From: Chlorobiota bacterium
Lineage (GTDB): Bacteria > Bacteroidota > Ignavibacteria > OLB7
Assembly: GCA_028287785.1 (NCBI GenBank)
Contig: JAQBOZ010000027.1
Location: forward strand, 1-64,000
Reading direction: 5' to 3'
DNA: 64,000 nt
A program made the position numbers and the translations under genes. This document shows positions 1 through 8,475 of this stretch, piece by piece; positions within the stretch are counted from its first letter, which is position 1; every line of letters starts with the position of its first letter. The notes beneath the pieces are model-generated. The model was not told where the DNA came from and searched no databases. It saw nothing but the letters and a program-made list of their open reading frames with translations.

Positions 1-45
1 CGTGGTTGCAACGAAGGCAAGGGCAAGGGAGAGGATCTTCTTCAT
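1..45 (-). CDS. Start of an exported protein, truncated by the window edge
   Basis: Read on the minus strand, an ATG at 45-43 opens 15 codons (MKKILSLALAFVATT) that run off the left edge. A Lys-Lys start followed by a hydrophobic Leu/Ala stretch is the beginning of a Sec signal peptide, so the product is probably periplasmic, outer-membrane or secreted. It is divergent from the MFS gene at 315. Only the signal peptide is visible, so no function can be given. Confidence 0.55.
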   Translation of the reverse strand, partial: MKKILSLALAFVATT

Positions 46-314
46 GATATTGGTCCGAAAGAGGTTTGACGACTGAGTTTGTTATTGAGAACTGCAGGAG
101 GGATGTATCAAGACCGTGCCATCGGACGAAAACGGCGAAATCAGGCTTGAAACGCGCATTGAAGGGGATGGGGAGTGACCGCCATTCGTACAGTGGGTCG
201 CGGTTGTTCCGGTTTCCGTACAGGAATGCGGGTGAGTGCGGGTATAAAATTTCGGGGCATTCCAGGCATGGGAGCGGTTGTTCTGGCCCGGACATTGATT
301 CTCTCCATCTCTTT

Positions 315-1691
315 ATGAAGGAAGATCAACCCATACAGGCTCATGAGGCTTTGACCGGGGAGGAATCGCCGGTCGCGGCAACATCGTCCGATGAATCGCG
401 GCTGAAGGGGATTGTCCGCGCGCTGCGCTATCCCAACTACAGGCTCTTTTTCGGCGGGCAGCTTATATCGCTCATCGGCACATGGATGCAGTCGGTGGCC
501 GAGTCGTGGCTGATCTATCGTCTCACGGGATCGTCGGTGCTTCTTGGAATGGTGGGGTTTGCCGGACAGATTCCGGTGTTTCTTCTGGCGCCGATTGGAG
601 GCATCGTGGCGGATCGGTTCAATCGCCGATCGATTATTATCGTGACCCAGATCTGTTCGATGATTCTCGCGCTCGCCTACGCGGCGATAACCCTTCTGGG
701 TGTGGTGCAGGTGTGGCATATATTCGTGCTCGCGGCTCTGCTGGGCATTGTCAACGCGTTCGATATCCCCGCTCGCCAGTCGTTCGTTGTGGAGATGGTG
801 GGGAAGGAGGATCTTATCAACGCCATCGCGCTTAATTCCTCGATGTTCAACGGTGCGCGTATCGTGGGGCCGGCGGTGGCCGGCATTCTGGTGGCGATGG
901 TTGGGGAGGGGTGGTGTTTCCTGATCAACGGGACCAGCTACATCGCAGTGATCGCCGGGCTGCTGATGATGAAGTTCATCCCGCGCGAGCGTGCGCGCAC
1001 CACGGCAACGCCGCTCGACAATATCATTGAAGGCTTCCGGTTCGTATGGCAGACCCGTCCCATCCGCGCTCTGATGATTCTTCTGGGCGCCACAAGCCTT
1101 GTCGCGATGCCATACGCTGTGCTGATGCCGGTCTATGTGGACAAGATTCTGAAGGGAGGGGCGAGCGATCTGGGCCTGCTGATGGGGGCTTCCGGGGTTG
1201 GGGCGCTGCTCGGCGCGCTGATGCTTGCGGCGCGGCGCGGCGTGAAGGGCCTTGGAAACTGGCTTGTCTATGGAACAGCGGTGTTCGGCATCAGCATCAT
1301 CCTCTTCGCGATGTCGCGGGAATTCTGGGCCGCGGCCCTTTCCCTGGTCCCCGCGGGCTTTGCAATGATGGTGGCGATGGCCTCATCGAATACGCTGGTA
1401 CAGGTGATGGTGCCCGATAATCTCCGGGGGCGCGTCATGGCTGTCTATTCGATGATGTTCATGGGAATGGCGCCACTCGGCGCGTTGCTTGCCGGCGTGC
1501 TGGCAAATCACCTTGGTGCTCCCGCGACGATTGCGATCGGCGGCACGGCGGCCGTTGTGGGGGCGTTGATCTTCAAGATTTACCTTCCGGGGCTGAGAGG
1601 AGAAGCGCGGCAGCTTATCGTTGCCCAGGGAATGGTAGGAGGAAATCCACCCGAGAAAATCGGTGGTCAGGAGGTGACCGCGCAGGTGTGA
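315..1691 (+). CDS. MFS transporter, EntS/MFS_3-like exporter
   Basis: A 458-residue major facilitator superfamily protein with about 12 hydrophobic segments. The loop after the second segment carries the MFS motif-A-like stretch GGIVADRFNRRS (about residues 95-106). The N-terminal NYRLFFGGQLISLIGTWMQ and the later NAFDIPARQSFVVEMV are typical of the EntS-like efflux group (Pfam MFS_3), which exports small molecules by proton antiport; the substrate cannot be told. The frame is open from 66, but I chose ATG 315 because the preceding 83 codons are basic and unlike any MFS start, while residue 1 onward gives the usual short cytoplasmic lead. A 12-bp palindrome (TGATGATCATCA, 1689-1700) overlaps the stop codon. 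Confidence 0.88.
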   Translation: MKEDQPIQAHEALTGEESPVAATSSDESRLKGIVRALRYPNYRLFFGGQLISLIGTWMQSVAESWLIYRLTGSSVLLGMVGFAGQIPVFLLAPIGGIVADRFNRRSIIIVTQICSMILALAYAAITLLGVVQVWHIFVLAALLGIVNAFDIPARQSFVVEMVGKEDLINAIALNSSMFNGARIVGPAVAGILVAMVGEGWCFLINGTSYIAVIAGLLMMKFIPRERARTTATPLDNIIEGFRFVWQTRPIRALMILLGATSLVAMPYAVLMPVYVDKILKGGASDLGLLMGASGVGALLGALMLAARRGVKGLGNWLVYGTAVFGISIILFAMSREFWAAALSLVPAGFAMMVAMASSNTLVQVMVPDNLRGRVMAVYSMMFMGMAPLGALLAGVLANHLGAPATIAIGGTAAVVGALIFKIYLPGLRGEARQLIVAQGMVGGNPPEKIGGQEVTAQV

Positions 1692-2520
1692 TGATCATCA
1701 TCACATCCCTGGAACTTGTACTATTGAAAAAGTGTTTCTCCGATGGAGAAATTGCGGATGATATCGATATCGGCAATCGATTCGTCGAAATTCGATGATC
1801 TTCGCGCGTTGAGCCGATTTCTATCCCCACAACTACTACTCGCTCCGCTCCACGCATAACCGAGCGAAATATTCATTGCCCGCGCATTATTGAGGTCGAC
1901 GAAAAGTGCATATCGCAGTCGATTGACTCCTATCGTTGTATTTTTACCGTATGCCACCGTAATTTACTCCATTCCGCTACTCCCCGAATGATGTCATCGA
2001 TGACCTGCTCCGAATGCATGGATAATATCTCGGGATGTTCATGTGAATATCATCCACCACGACAATCCCGATCATCAAAAATATTACGTGTGTTTTTTCT
2101 GTCCGCCATGTTAATGTCGCACGGGGCGGCACAAACCACTGGAAGCACATGGTTCGATATTAATCGGTTCGGCGATGTTCAGAATTATGGCAACCATGGC
2201 ATACGAGCAACCGCATACGAATGTAGTTTGCTCGCCATATGGTGCTTATTAATGAACCTTATGCGTGAATAATTCCACCATCTCGTCACATTGCGGAAGC
2301 CCCTTTCGACAGACAATGATCTGTTGTGAACCGGTAAACGATCAATCGCTAATAAGATCGATTTTCACACACATGCCTGGAACGCTGCGAGACATGATAG
2401 CCCCTTTATTACTACCATAGTTATCGATAATGGACAAAATGACCTGTGAATATTAAATAAACGGGGTGATGTATTGTATGCAGTACACGGGTTGTAAAGT
2501 TGACCCAATACATTGGATTT
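1692..2520. other. AT-richer region without a convincing gene
   Basis: About 830 bases, visibly richer in A and T than the rest of the window. Short open frames exist (a 78-residue one at 1721-1957 minus and a 94-residue one at 1988-2272 plus), but neither has a recognisable domain, a clear ribosome site or normal local codon use. The perfect palindrome TTATCGATAA lies at 2421-2430, about 90 bases before the XRE regulator, and is a candidate operator. The stretch TATTAAATAA at 2451-2460 could hold a -10 element. The region looks like decayed or horizontally acquired DNA; this is inference from composition. Confidence 0.4.
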
Positions 2521-2796
2521 ATGGGACATAACAATGAGTCCCCGAAGCGACCACGAGACCGTTCTCCGGATATAGCCTTCGGGAAGTTGGTAAAGCGTTA
2601 CAGGCGTGAACGGAGGTTGACGCAGGAGCAGTTATCGTGGGCAACGGGGATGAGCCGAGTATACATATCAGAGATCGAGCGTGGGCTACGCGAGCCAGGT
2701 CTCGGTACCATCCTGAAACTGTCTCGGTCGCTCGGAGTGCCGGCCGGGACATTCGTTAACGAGGTGGAGCACGAACTTCCTGATCCGATTCGCTGA
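2521..2796 (+). CDS. Small XRE-family helix-turn-helix regulator
   Basis: A 91-residue protein that is almost only a Cro/C1-type HTH domain: FGKLVKRYRRERRLTQEQLS, then SRVYISEIERGLREPGLGTI and a closing LGVPAGTF helix (HTH about residues 34-55). Such single-domain XRE proteins are DNA-binding repressors found alone, in phages, or with toxin-antitoxin and restriction systems. ATG 2521 is used; an in-frame TTG at 2500 would add seven residues and neither has a strong ribosome site. No partner toxin, methylase or phage gene lies beside it. The upstream palindrome TTATCGATAA (2421-2430) is a possible autoregulatory site. Confidence 0.8.
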   Translation: MGHNNESPKRPRDRSPDIAFGKLVKRYRRERRLTQEQLSWATGMSRVYISEIERGLREPGLGTILKLSRSLGVPAGTFVNEVEHELPDPIR

Positions 2797-3320
2797 CCTG
2801 GGCGGCTGTACTCCCTTACAGCCCACGGCAGCCTCTTTGCCATCTTCAATCGACGTACCGGTCGACAAATAAGCATTGACCGCATTGTACGCGTAATCAG
2901 CCCACGCATGGTGGTTCGCTGGCCGCGCCGTTGGCGCGCGGTGGAAAAAGCGCGCCTTCTTCGCTGGAGGGGAATATCGCCGCCGGCCTGAATGTCTGAT
3001 TTCATCGGTGTCATGCCGGGCCTGATCCACATGATGTTTCTCCTCTCCCTTGCCGGGAGGGAAAGAAGGGAGGGCTCCGCGGCGGGTTTCATCATGCTGA
3101 ATAATTTCCACGGCATATCAAACCGGAACCGATTCGATGTCGTAGATTTATAGCCGGTATCGGAATCCCTCCTCCGATTCTCATCGTACTGCCAGTTTCC
3201 TTTCAATACCGTATGACGGATGGCCCGGCCATGCGTCATATCCGGCCGATCAAGATATTTCTGATCCCCGTATTGGCTCGACAAGTCAGTCAATGAAGTC
3301 TGTTCGATTCGGTTGCAATT
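2797..3320. other. Intergenic region with possible gene remnants
   Basis: No gene is supported here. A minus-strand frame (2686-3111) holds a stretch that reads like real protein (NHHAWADYAYNAVNAYL, about 2870-2920) but overlaps the XRE gene antisense and lacks recognisable domains; a degraded gene is possible. A hairpin GGCGCGC/GCGCGCC lies at 2933-2956. Around 3049-3090 there is a purine/pyrimidine-biased segment with CCCTTGCCGGGAGGG that resembles dispersed intergenic repeats. Confidence 0.35.
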
Positions 3321-5387
3321 ATGCAAGAAGGTAGTGTGCGGTTAAGGTTGCTGTCGGAAGTAGCGACGGAGCTTCTGTTGAGTCCACGGCCACTCGATGT
3401 CCTTGATGGGGTAATCGAGCGGCTCTGTGCGGAGTTGAACCTCGACTTCCATATGAATCATATGATCGGCGGCCCCGAGGGGCTTCGGCTGAGAAGCTCG
3501 CGCGGGCTTCCGCCGGAGATCACCGGGCGTCTGGCGGCGATGAGGCTGGGGGAGGGGGTGTGCGGGACCGTGGCAAGGAACAACAGGCGGATGATCATTC
3601 CCGATGTGCAGGCAAACGATGATTCCCGGCTGGATCTGCTTCGGTCGGTCGGCGTGCGGGGATATGCCTGCTATCCGCTGCTGGCGGAGGGTCGCCTGCT
3701 GGGAACCCTTGGCATGGGATCGCGCGGCAGCGCCGGGTTCGATGAGGATGAGATCGAGCTGATGCAGATAGTCTGCGGGCAGATAGCGATGGCGCTCGAG
3801 CGGGCGCGGCTTACCACGGAGCTGCAACGGAGAACCGAGGAGCTGGAGGGGGCCGTGGCTACCTCCGAAGTCACGCTGCTTCAGCTTGAAGCCGTTGTCA
3901 AGAGCATTACCGAGGGGATCATCGTCACCGATCTTAAGGGGAATGTGCTGGCGATGAACCCCGCGGCGTTCGAGCTGCTCGGCTTCGATGATGTTGGTGA
4001 CTGTAGCCGCCATTTCGATAATTATCTGGAGATCTTTCAGGCCCACTACCTCGATAGCGAGGTTGTGCCGGTCGAGGAATGGCCGGTGCAGCGGATATCG
4101 CGCGGCGAGAGCTTTATGAACGTGGAGGTGAACGTCAGGCGGCTGGACACGGGTAAATCATGGATCGGGAGCTTCAGTGGCGCGCCGGTCCGGAACAAAT
4201 CGGGCGAGATCATGCTGGCGGCGATCACCATGCGCGATATCACCGAGCAGAAGGCGAACCAGCGGGAGCTGAAGGAGGCGAAGCGCGCCGCGGAATCGGC
4301 AAATCGCGCCAAGGATCAGTTCCTTGAGCTTCTCAGCCACGAGCTTCGCATCCCGCTTACTCCGGTCCTCACGCTGGCCCATATCCTGGAATCCGAGGAT
4401 GGCCTCCCGGAACATCTCCGTCACTACGCCGAGACGATACGGCGGAATGTGGAAACCGAGGTGCTGCTGATCGATGACCTTGTCGATCTGACGCGGCTCG
4501 ACAAGGGAAAGCTCCAGCTCGATCGTCAGGCCGTGAACCTTCACAGTCTGATTGCGCGCGTGCAGAGCTTCTGCCGCGCCGATGTCACCGCGCACCGCGT
4601 CGATCTGTCCGGGGAGCTGGCCGCCGCACATCCCTACATCACCGCCGATCCCATCCGGATTCAGCAGGCGTTCAGGGCGATCGTCAAGAGCCTTGTCCGG
4701 CTGGTTGGCGGTGAAGGACGGATGACCATCAGCTCCGCGAACAGGATGCCGGGCACAATTACGCTGAGCATCACCATCAGCGGAGATCGGGTCCATCCGG
4801 GGCTGATTCCCCATATCCTGGATGCGCTTACCGATGGAGATGCCGTGTCACAGCGATATGGCGGGCTTGGGCTGAGCCTGGCGATAGGCCGCGCGCTGAT
4901 CGAGGCGCATGGCGGAACATTCGGCCCCGCCAGGTCCGCTGATAAAGGCGAAAGCGGGCTGGAGATTGTGCTTCAGACAGCGGAGCCGGCCGGGGCGGCA
5001 GCGGAGGATACCCCGGAAACAACGTCCACCACGGAGAATCTGTGCGTGCTGGTGGTGGAGGATCATGAGGATACAAGGCTTGTGCTTCAGAGCCTTCTGG
5101 AGCGGGATGGCTTCACCGTCTTTACGGCGAACAGCGTCGCCATGGCGCTCGACGTGGCGCGGGGAAATCCTCCCGATCTGCTGATCAGCGATATCGGCCT
5201 GCCTGATGGCTCGGGCTCCGACCTGATGCGCCTTCTCCGCAACCGGCATCCGCTGAAGGGAATTGCAATCAGCGGCTACGGCACCGACGCCGACATCCGC
5301 CGGAATATGGAATCGGGATTCTCCGAGCACCTTACCAAGCCGGTCAGCTACCTGCGGCTGCACGATGCTATAGAGCGGTTGATCTGA
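3321..5387 (+). CDS. Hybrid histidine kinase (GAF-PAS-HisKA-HATPase-REC) with degenerate ATP-binding domain
   Basis: A 688-residue cytoplasmic sensor protein with no membrane segment. Order: GAF (about 10-165), PAS (about 185-310), HisKA with the phospho-acceptor H340 in SHELRIPLTP, an ATPase-like domain (about 440-550) and a C-terminal REC domain (about 570-688) with the Asp in [12 protein letters not shown] and the Lys in LTKP. The ATPase domain is damaged: aligned with the kinase starting at 8476, the N-box reads QQAFRAIVKSL, so both conserved Asn are A453 and S457, and the G1 box reads ITISGDRV, replacing the adenine-binding Asp with I486. The G2 box GGLGLSLAI is intact. HisKA and REC look functional, so the protein may be phosphorylated by another kinase, or act as a phosphatase or docking partner. 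Convergent with the next gene, overlapping 20 bp. Confidence 0.88.
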   Translation: MQEGSVRLRLLSEVATELLLSPRPLDVLDGVIERLCAELNLDFHMNHMIGGPEGLRLRSSRGLPPEITGRLAAMRLGEGVCGTVARNNRRMIIPDVQANDDSRLDLLRSVGVRGYACYPLLAEGRLLGTLGMGSRGSAGFDEDEIELMQIVCGQIAMALERARLTTELQRRTEELEGAVATSEVTLLQLEAVVKSITEGIIVTDLKGNVLAMNPAAFELLGFDDVGDCSRHFDNYLEIFQAHYLDSEVVPVEEWPVQRISRGESFMNVEVNVRRLDTGKSWIGSFSGAPVRNKSGEIMLAAITMRDITEQKANQRELKEAKRAAESANRAKDQFLELLSHELRIPLTPVLTLAHILESEDGLPEHLRHYAETIRRNVETEVLLIDDLVDLTRLDKGKLQLDRQAVNLHSLIARVQSFCRADVTAHRVDLSGELAAAHPYITADPIRIQQAFRAIVKSLVRLVGGEGRMTISSANRMPGTITLSITISGDRVHPGLIPHILDALTDGDAVSQRYGGLGLSLAIGRALIEAHGGTFGPARSADKGESGLEIVLQTAEPAGAAAEDTPETTSTTENLCVLVVEDHEDTRLVLQSLLERDGFTVFTANSVAMALDVARGNPPDLLISDIGLPDGSGSDLMRLLRNRHPLKGIAISGYGTDADIRRNMESGFSEHLTKPVSYLRLHDAIERLI

Positions 5388-6273
5388 CCGCGTTCTCCGA
5401 TGGAACCACGTCGTGCGCCTCGGCAGCCTCGCTCACCGCGGCCTTCGCCTCGGCGGGGGTAAGATCATCGCGCATCCATCCATCGCTTCCATAGTGGAAC
5501 CGCTCGCTCCGCGCCAGCTCGAATATCCCCGACTCCACCGCCCACGATATCCTGTCCACCGTAACGAACGGATGTTCGATCCTGATGACATTGAAGGAGT
5601 TCGGCTCGCCGCGTCCCCGGACCGAGGTCGCGGTTCCGGCCTGCACCACGAGCGCGGAGAACCCTGGAATGTGATAGCGCGTGGTGGTATCTCCCGTGTG
5701 GCTGATATGGTAGTGCCCCGCCATCAGGATATCGGCCCCGCATCGGGCCAGCGTCTTCATCGCCACCTGCGCGCCCCCCACCAGATCGTCATCGCTGAAC
5801 TCCCTGGGAAGATCGAACGGATGATGCGTCACCAGGATTTTCGTGATGCGGTCATCCAGCGGGCAGAATTTCTCACCGATCCGCTTCACCTGTTCGCTGT
5901 TGATCCGTCCGTTCTTGAACGTCAGCGATCGAGCGGTGTTCACGCCGACGATGGCGATCTCCTCATCGCTGTAGCATGGCTCGGTGTCGCTGCTGATATA
6001 GCGTTTGTAGTTGTCGAGCGGGGTCAGGAACCGCGCCACGAAATTGTAGAACGGGACATCGTGATTTCCCGGCACCACGATCTGCGGTTTCGGCAGCGCG
6101 TCCAGAAATGCCCGCGCCTCCCTGAACTGGCCGCGACGGGCCCGCTGGGTCAGATCGCCGGAGATCACCATCACGTCCGGGGCAATCTGGCCGACTTTCG
6201 CAATCAGCGGCTGCACCGTGGCGTAGTCCACCCGGCCGAAATGAATATCCGAAAGATGTACGAGCGTCCGCAT
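5368..6273 (-). CDS. Calcineurin-like metallophosphoesterase (CpdA-like)
   Basis: A 301-residue cytoplasmic phosphoesterase with the complete metallophos motif set: D9-x-H11 (SDIHFG), GD at 39-40, GNHD 69-72, H150 in THHP and GHYH 186-189, which bind the two catalytic metals. The arrangement resembles the cyclic-AMP phosphodiesterase CpdA family, but substrates vary (cyclic nucleotides, phospholipids, nucleotide sugars). ATG 6273 was chosen over an earlier in-frame start at 6351 because it begins just before the first motif and is preceded by GGAGAAGAGG. It lies 25 bp downstream of the lipid-kinase gene and is probably cotranscribed with it, which hints at a phospholipid substrate. The 3' end overlaps the sensor kinase tail by 20 bp. 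Confidence 0.88.
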   Translation of the reverse strand: MRTLVHLSDIHFGRVDYATVQPLIAKVGQIAPDVMVISGDLTQRARRGQFREARAFLDALPKPQIVVPGNHDVPFYNFVARFLTPLDNYKRYISSDTEPCYSDEEIAIVGVNTARSLTFKNGRINSEQVKRIGEKFCPLDDRITKILVTHHPFDLPREFSDDDLVGGAQVAMKTLARCGADILMAGHYHISHTGDTTTRYHIPGFSALVVQAGTATSVRGRGEPNSFNVIRIEHPFVTVDRISWAVESGIFELARSERFHYGSDGWMRDDLTPAEAKAAVSEAAEAHDVVPSENAVRSTAL

Positions 6274-6298
6274 AAATCCTCTTCTCCATATTCGATGA

Positions 6299-7243
6299 TT
6301 ATCCGAGAGCGGCGACCTTCCCGACGGTGACGGCATGTTCGTGAGCGCCATCGGCCGGGGCCATCACCTTGAGTGCCTTCGGCCTGATCCTGTAGTCGAG
6401 AGGCGTATCCAGCGATATCACCTCGCCATCCACCGCCACATCCACCTTTCCGCGACCCGTTTCGATGCATGCCTCGGATACGGCTATCGCATCGAACTGA
6501 TCGGCCTGGCGCAGCGTTCCCACCAGCCCCCGCAACGCCAGCCAGAAGAGCGTGGCGCGCCCGGCATCGTGCGGGACAAAGAGCGAGAGCATGCCGGAAT
6601 CGAGCTCCGATCGCGTTCCGATATCGAATCCATCGATATCGTAGCGGTTGTTGCCGATAAAGACCAGCGGGGTTTCCCTCTCCATCTTCTCCCCGTCGGC
6701 GGTGATCCTGACGTTGAAGCGAGGGTAGCGGCCCAGCATCGTCATGGTGGCCCACGTCAGCGCCAGCCACTTGCTCCTTCCCAGCCTCTCCTGCTGCATC
6801 TCCCGATGTCTGACGATATTCGGGTAGAGCCCGATGCTCGAATTGTTGAGGAAGATGCGGCCGTTGACCTCTCCCACATCCACCAGTCGCGCGCTTCCGT
6901 TTGCCAGAACATCGACGGCCTGATCGAGATCGGGGGGGATGCCCAGGTCCTTCGCGAAATGATTCAGCGTGCCGAATGGAAGCACACCCAGCACCGTCTC
7001 CGTCCCCGCCACGAGCGAGGCCACCGCGTTGATGGTTCCATCGCCCCCTCCGGCCACGATCATCCCGCACCCTTCCGCAAGCGCGCGTTTTGCCAGCCTG
7101 GTGATCTCCTCGCCGCTTCCGGCCAGTTCGATGGTCGCCTTCAATCCGGCGGCATCCAGTCTGCCGGCCAGATCATCGACCGGGTCCCGCCCCTGCTCCG
7201 TGCCGGAGCCCTTATTGATGATGATGCTGATCGTTGATTTCAT
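6299..7243 (-). CDS. Diacylglycerol kinase family lipid kinase (YegS/DgkB-like)
   Basis: A 314-residue protein of the DAGK catalytic family. The ATP-binding signature GGGDGTIN is at about 65-72, followed by LPFGTLNHFAKDLGIP (about 88-103), the second family hallmark. The C-terminal half is the beta-sandwich typical of bacterial YegS/DgkB enzymes. These phosphorylate diacylglycerol or another lipid with ATP at the inner membrane face. It heads a two-gene minus-strand operon with the metallophosphoesterase and is divergent from a PAP2 phosphatase, so enzymes that add and remove lipid phosphates sit side by side. The first ATG at 7243 starts directly at the conserved N-terminal strand. Confidence 0.9.
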   Translation of the reverse strand: MKSTISIIINKGSGTEQGRDPVDDLAGRLDAAGLKATIELAGSGEEITRLAKRALAEGCGMIVAGGGDGTINAVASLVAGTETVLGVLPFGTLNHFAKDLGIPPDLDQAVDVLANGSARLVDVGEVNGRIFLNNSSIGLYPNIVRHREMQQERLGRSKWLALTWATMTMLGRYPRFNVRITADGEKMERETPLVFIGNNRYDIDGFDIGTRSELDSGMLSLFVPHDAGRATLFWLALRGLVGTLRQADQFDAIAVSEACIETGRGKVDVAVDGEVISLDTPLDYRIRPKALKVMAPADGAHEHAVTVGKVAALG

Positions 7244-7382
7244 TCGGGTCGTTTGTTGAAAAACCGTTCAGGATGTGATTTAATCAAGAATCGAGCCGGA
7301 TGTTTTGCCGTTGCTTCCAGCCATGAAAGCCTCACGAGACGCGGAAGAAAGATTTGCACGGTAGTTGCGTATTGTTGCGGGT

Positions 7383-8141
7383 ATGGAAACTCTATCGAAT
7401 CAGCAACAGGACAGGGCAATCGACCAGATTGAGCATATGCCCCCTTCCGGCAGGAAGCGCCTGCTGCAACGCATCGGCTCGTACTATGGGATATCGCTTC
7501 TGATCGCGATGATGGCGCTCTTCTTCTTTGCGTGGCTGGCGGAGGAGGTGCTGGAAAAGGAGTTCGTGGCGATGAACCGGAACATCCTTCTCTGGGTGCA
7601 CTCGTTCGTCTCGCCCGGGCTTACCAGCGTCGCTCTCACGTTTACGTGGATAGGGTCGGTAGTGGGGGTGATGCTGAGCGCCGTGCTGTTCGGCATACTG
7701 CTGGCGCGGCAGCGGAAGTATATCGATATGATCACGCTCGGCATTCTGCTGGCGGGGGGGACATTGCTGGTCTTTTTCCTGAAGATGGCGTTCCATCAGA
7801 TTCGCCCGCAGGTTTTTACGCCGCTCGTCATCGAGTCCAATTTCAGTTTCCCGAGCGGTCACTCGCTGATATCGTTCTGCTTCTGGGGGTTTGCGGCCGT
7901 GTGGCTGCTGCATCAGGGGCCATCGCAATTATGGCGATGGCTTGTGGCCGTTCCACTGCTCCTTATCCCCGCGATGGTCGCGCTCAGCCGGCTTTACCTC
8001 GGGGTTCACTGGCCCACCGATGTCCTTGCCGGCCTGCTGATCGCCACGTTCTGGATCGCCACCTGCTTTATCGGGCAGCGATGGTTTATCAGCCGTCAGG
8101 AGCGTATCGCGGCCGCATCGGCGGACGGGCGCGCGAAGTAG
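7383..8141 (+). CDS. PAP2-family membrane phosphatase
   Basis: A 252-residue integral membrane phosphatase with about six hydrophobic segments. All three PAP2 motifs are intact: K134 to R141-P142 (KMAFHQIRP), PSGH 157-160, and S202-R203 with H209 (SRLYLGVHWPTD). The family removes phosphate from phosphatidic acid, phosphatidylglycerol phosphate, undecaprenyl pyrophosphate or lipid A, usually on the periplasmic side. ATG 7383 is preferred to the in-frame TTG at 7365. TATTGTTG at 7370-7377 is a weak candidate -7 element placed only five bases before the ATG. It is divergent from the lipid-kinase operon. Confidence 0.92.
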   Translation: METLSNQQQDRAIDQIEHMPPSGRKRLLQRIGSYYGISLLIAMMALFFFAWLAEEVLEKEFVAMNRNILLWVHSFVSPGLTSVALTFTWIGSVVGVMLSAVLFGILLARQRKYIDMITLGILLAGGTLLVFFLKMAFHQIRPQVFTPLVIESNFSFPSGHSLISFCFWGFAAVWLLHQGPSQLWRWLVAVPLLLIPAMVALSRLYLGVHWPTDVLAGLLIATFWIATCFIGQRWFISRQERIAAASADGRAK

Positions 8142-8475
8142 GCGCGGCATATATTCATGGTGGTCCCGTCGATGTTCCATGATCTCCGCGCGCCGATGAG
8201 ACGAACAGATCGCTTCGTTGCCGCGTTATCGCTTCCATTGCATTCCCCGCCAGCCGTGCGTCTGTCACAAACGGTCGCCATCCGATCAATATAATGAAAG
8301 GGCGTTGCGGACGACCTGGAGTGATTATCTTCCACGGAGCATGAAATTCCGCAAGTCTGCGGAACGTCACTTTCTCTCGAGACCGGTATATGTTGAGTCC
8401 GTCAGGAATCTGAGATGCCGGCTCCTTACAATCGCTGGTCGTTCACCGGCCGGAATTCCCCCTTCGCTATCTTCA
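8142..8475. other. Intergenic region upstream of the large sensor kinase
   Basis: About 330 bases that hold no separate gene. The frame of the following kinase stays open from 8218, and an in-frame ATG at 8341 preceded by CGGAGC is an alternative start. An exact TATAAT is at 8290-8295 and could be a -10 element, but no good -35 partner lies at the normal distance. Confidence 0.35.

Noticed and set aside
1988-2272. 94-residue frame with a hydrophobic stretch in the AT-rich region
   Set aside because: No ribosome site, no domain, Cys/Met-rich composition unlike neighbouring genes; not listed as a gene.
2686-3111. 141-residue minus-strand frame with a plausible NHHAWADYAYNAVNAYL stretch
   Set aside because: It overlaps the XRE gene antisense and has no recognisable domain; at most a remnant, so only mentioned in the region note.
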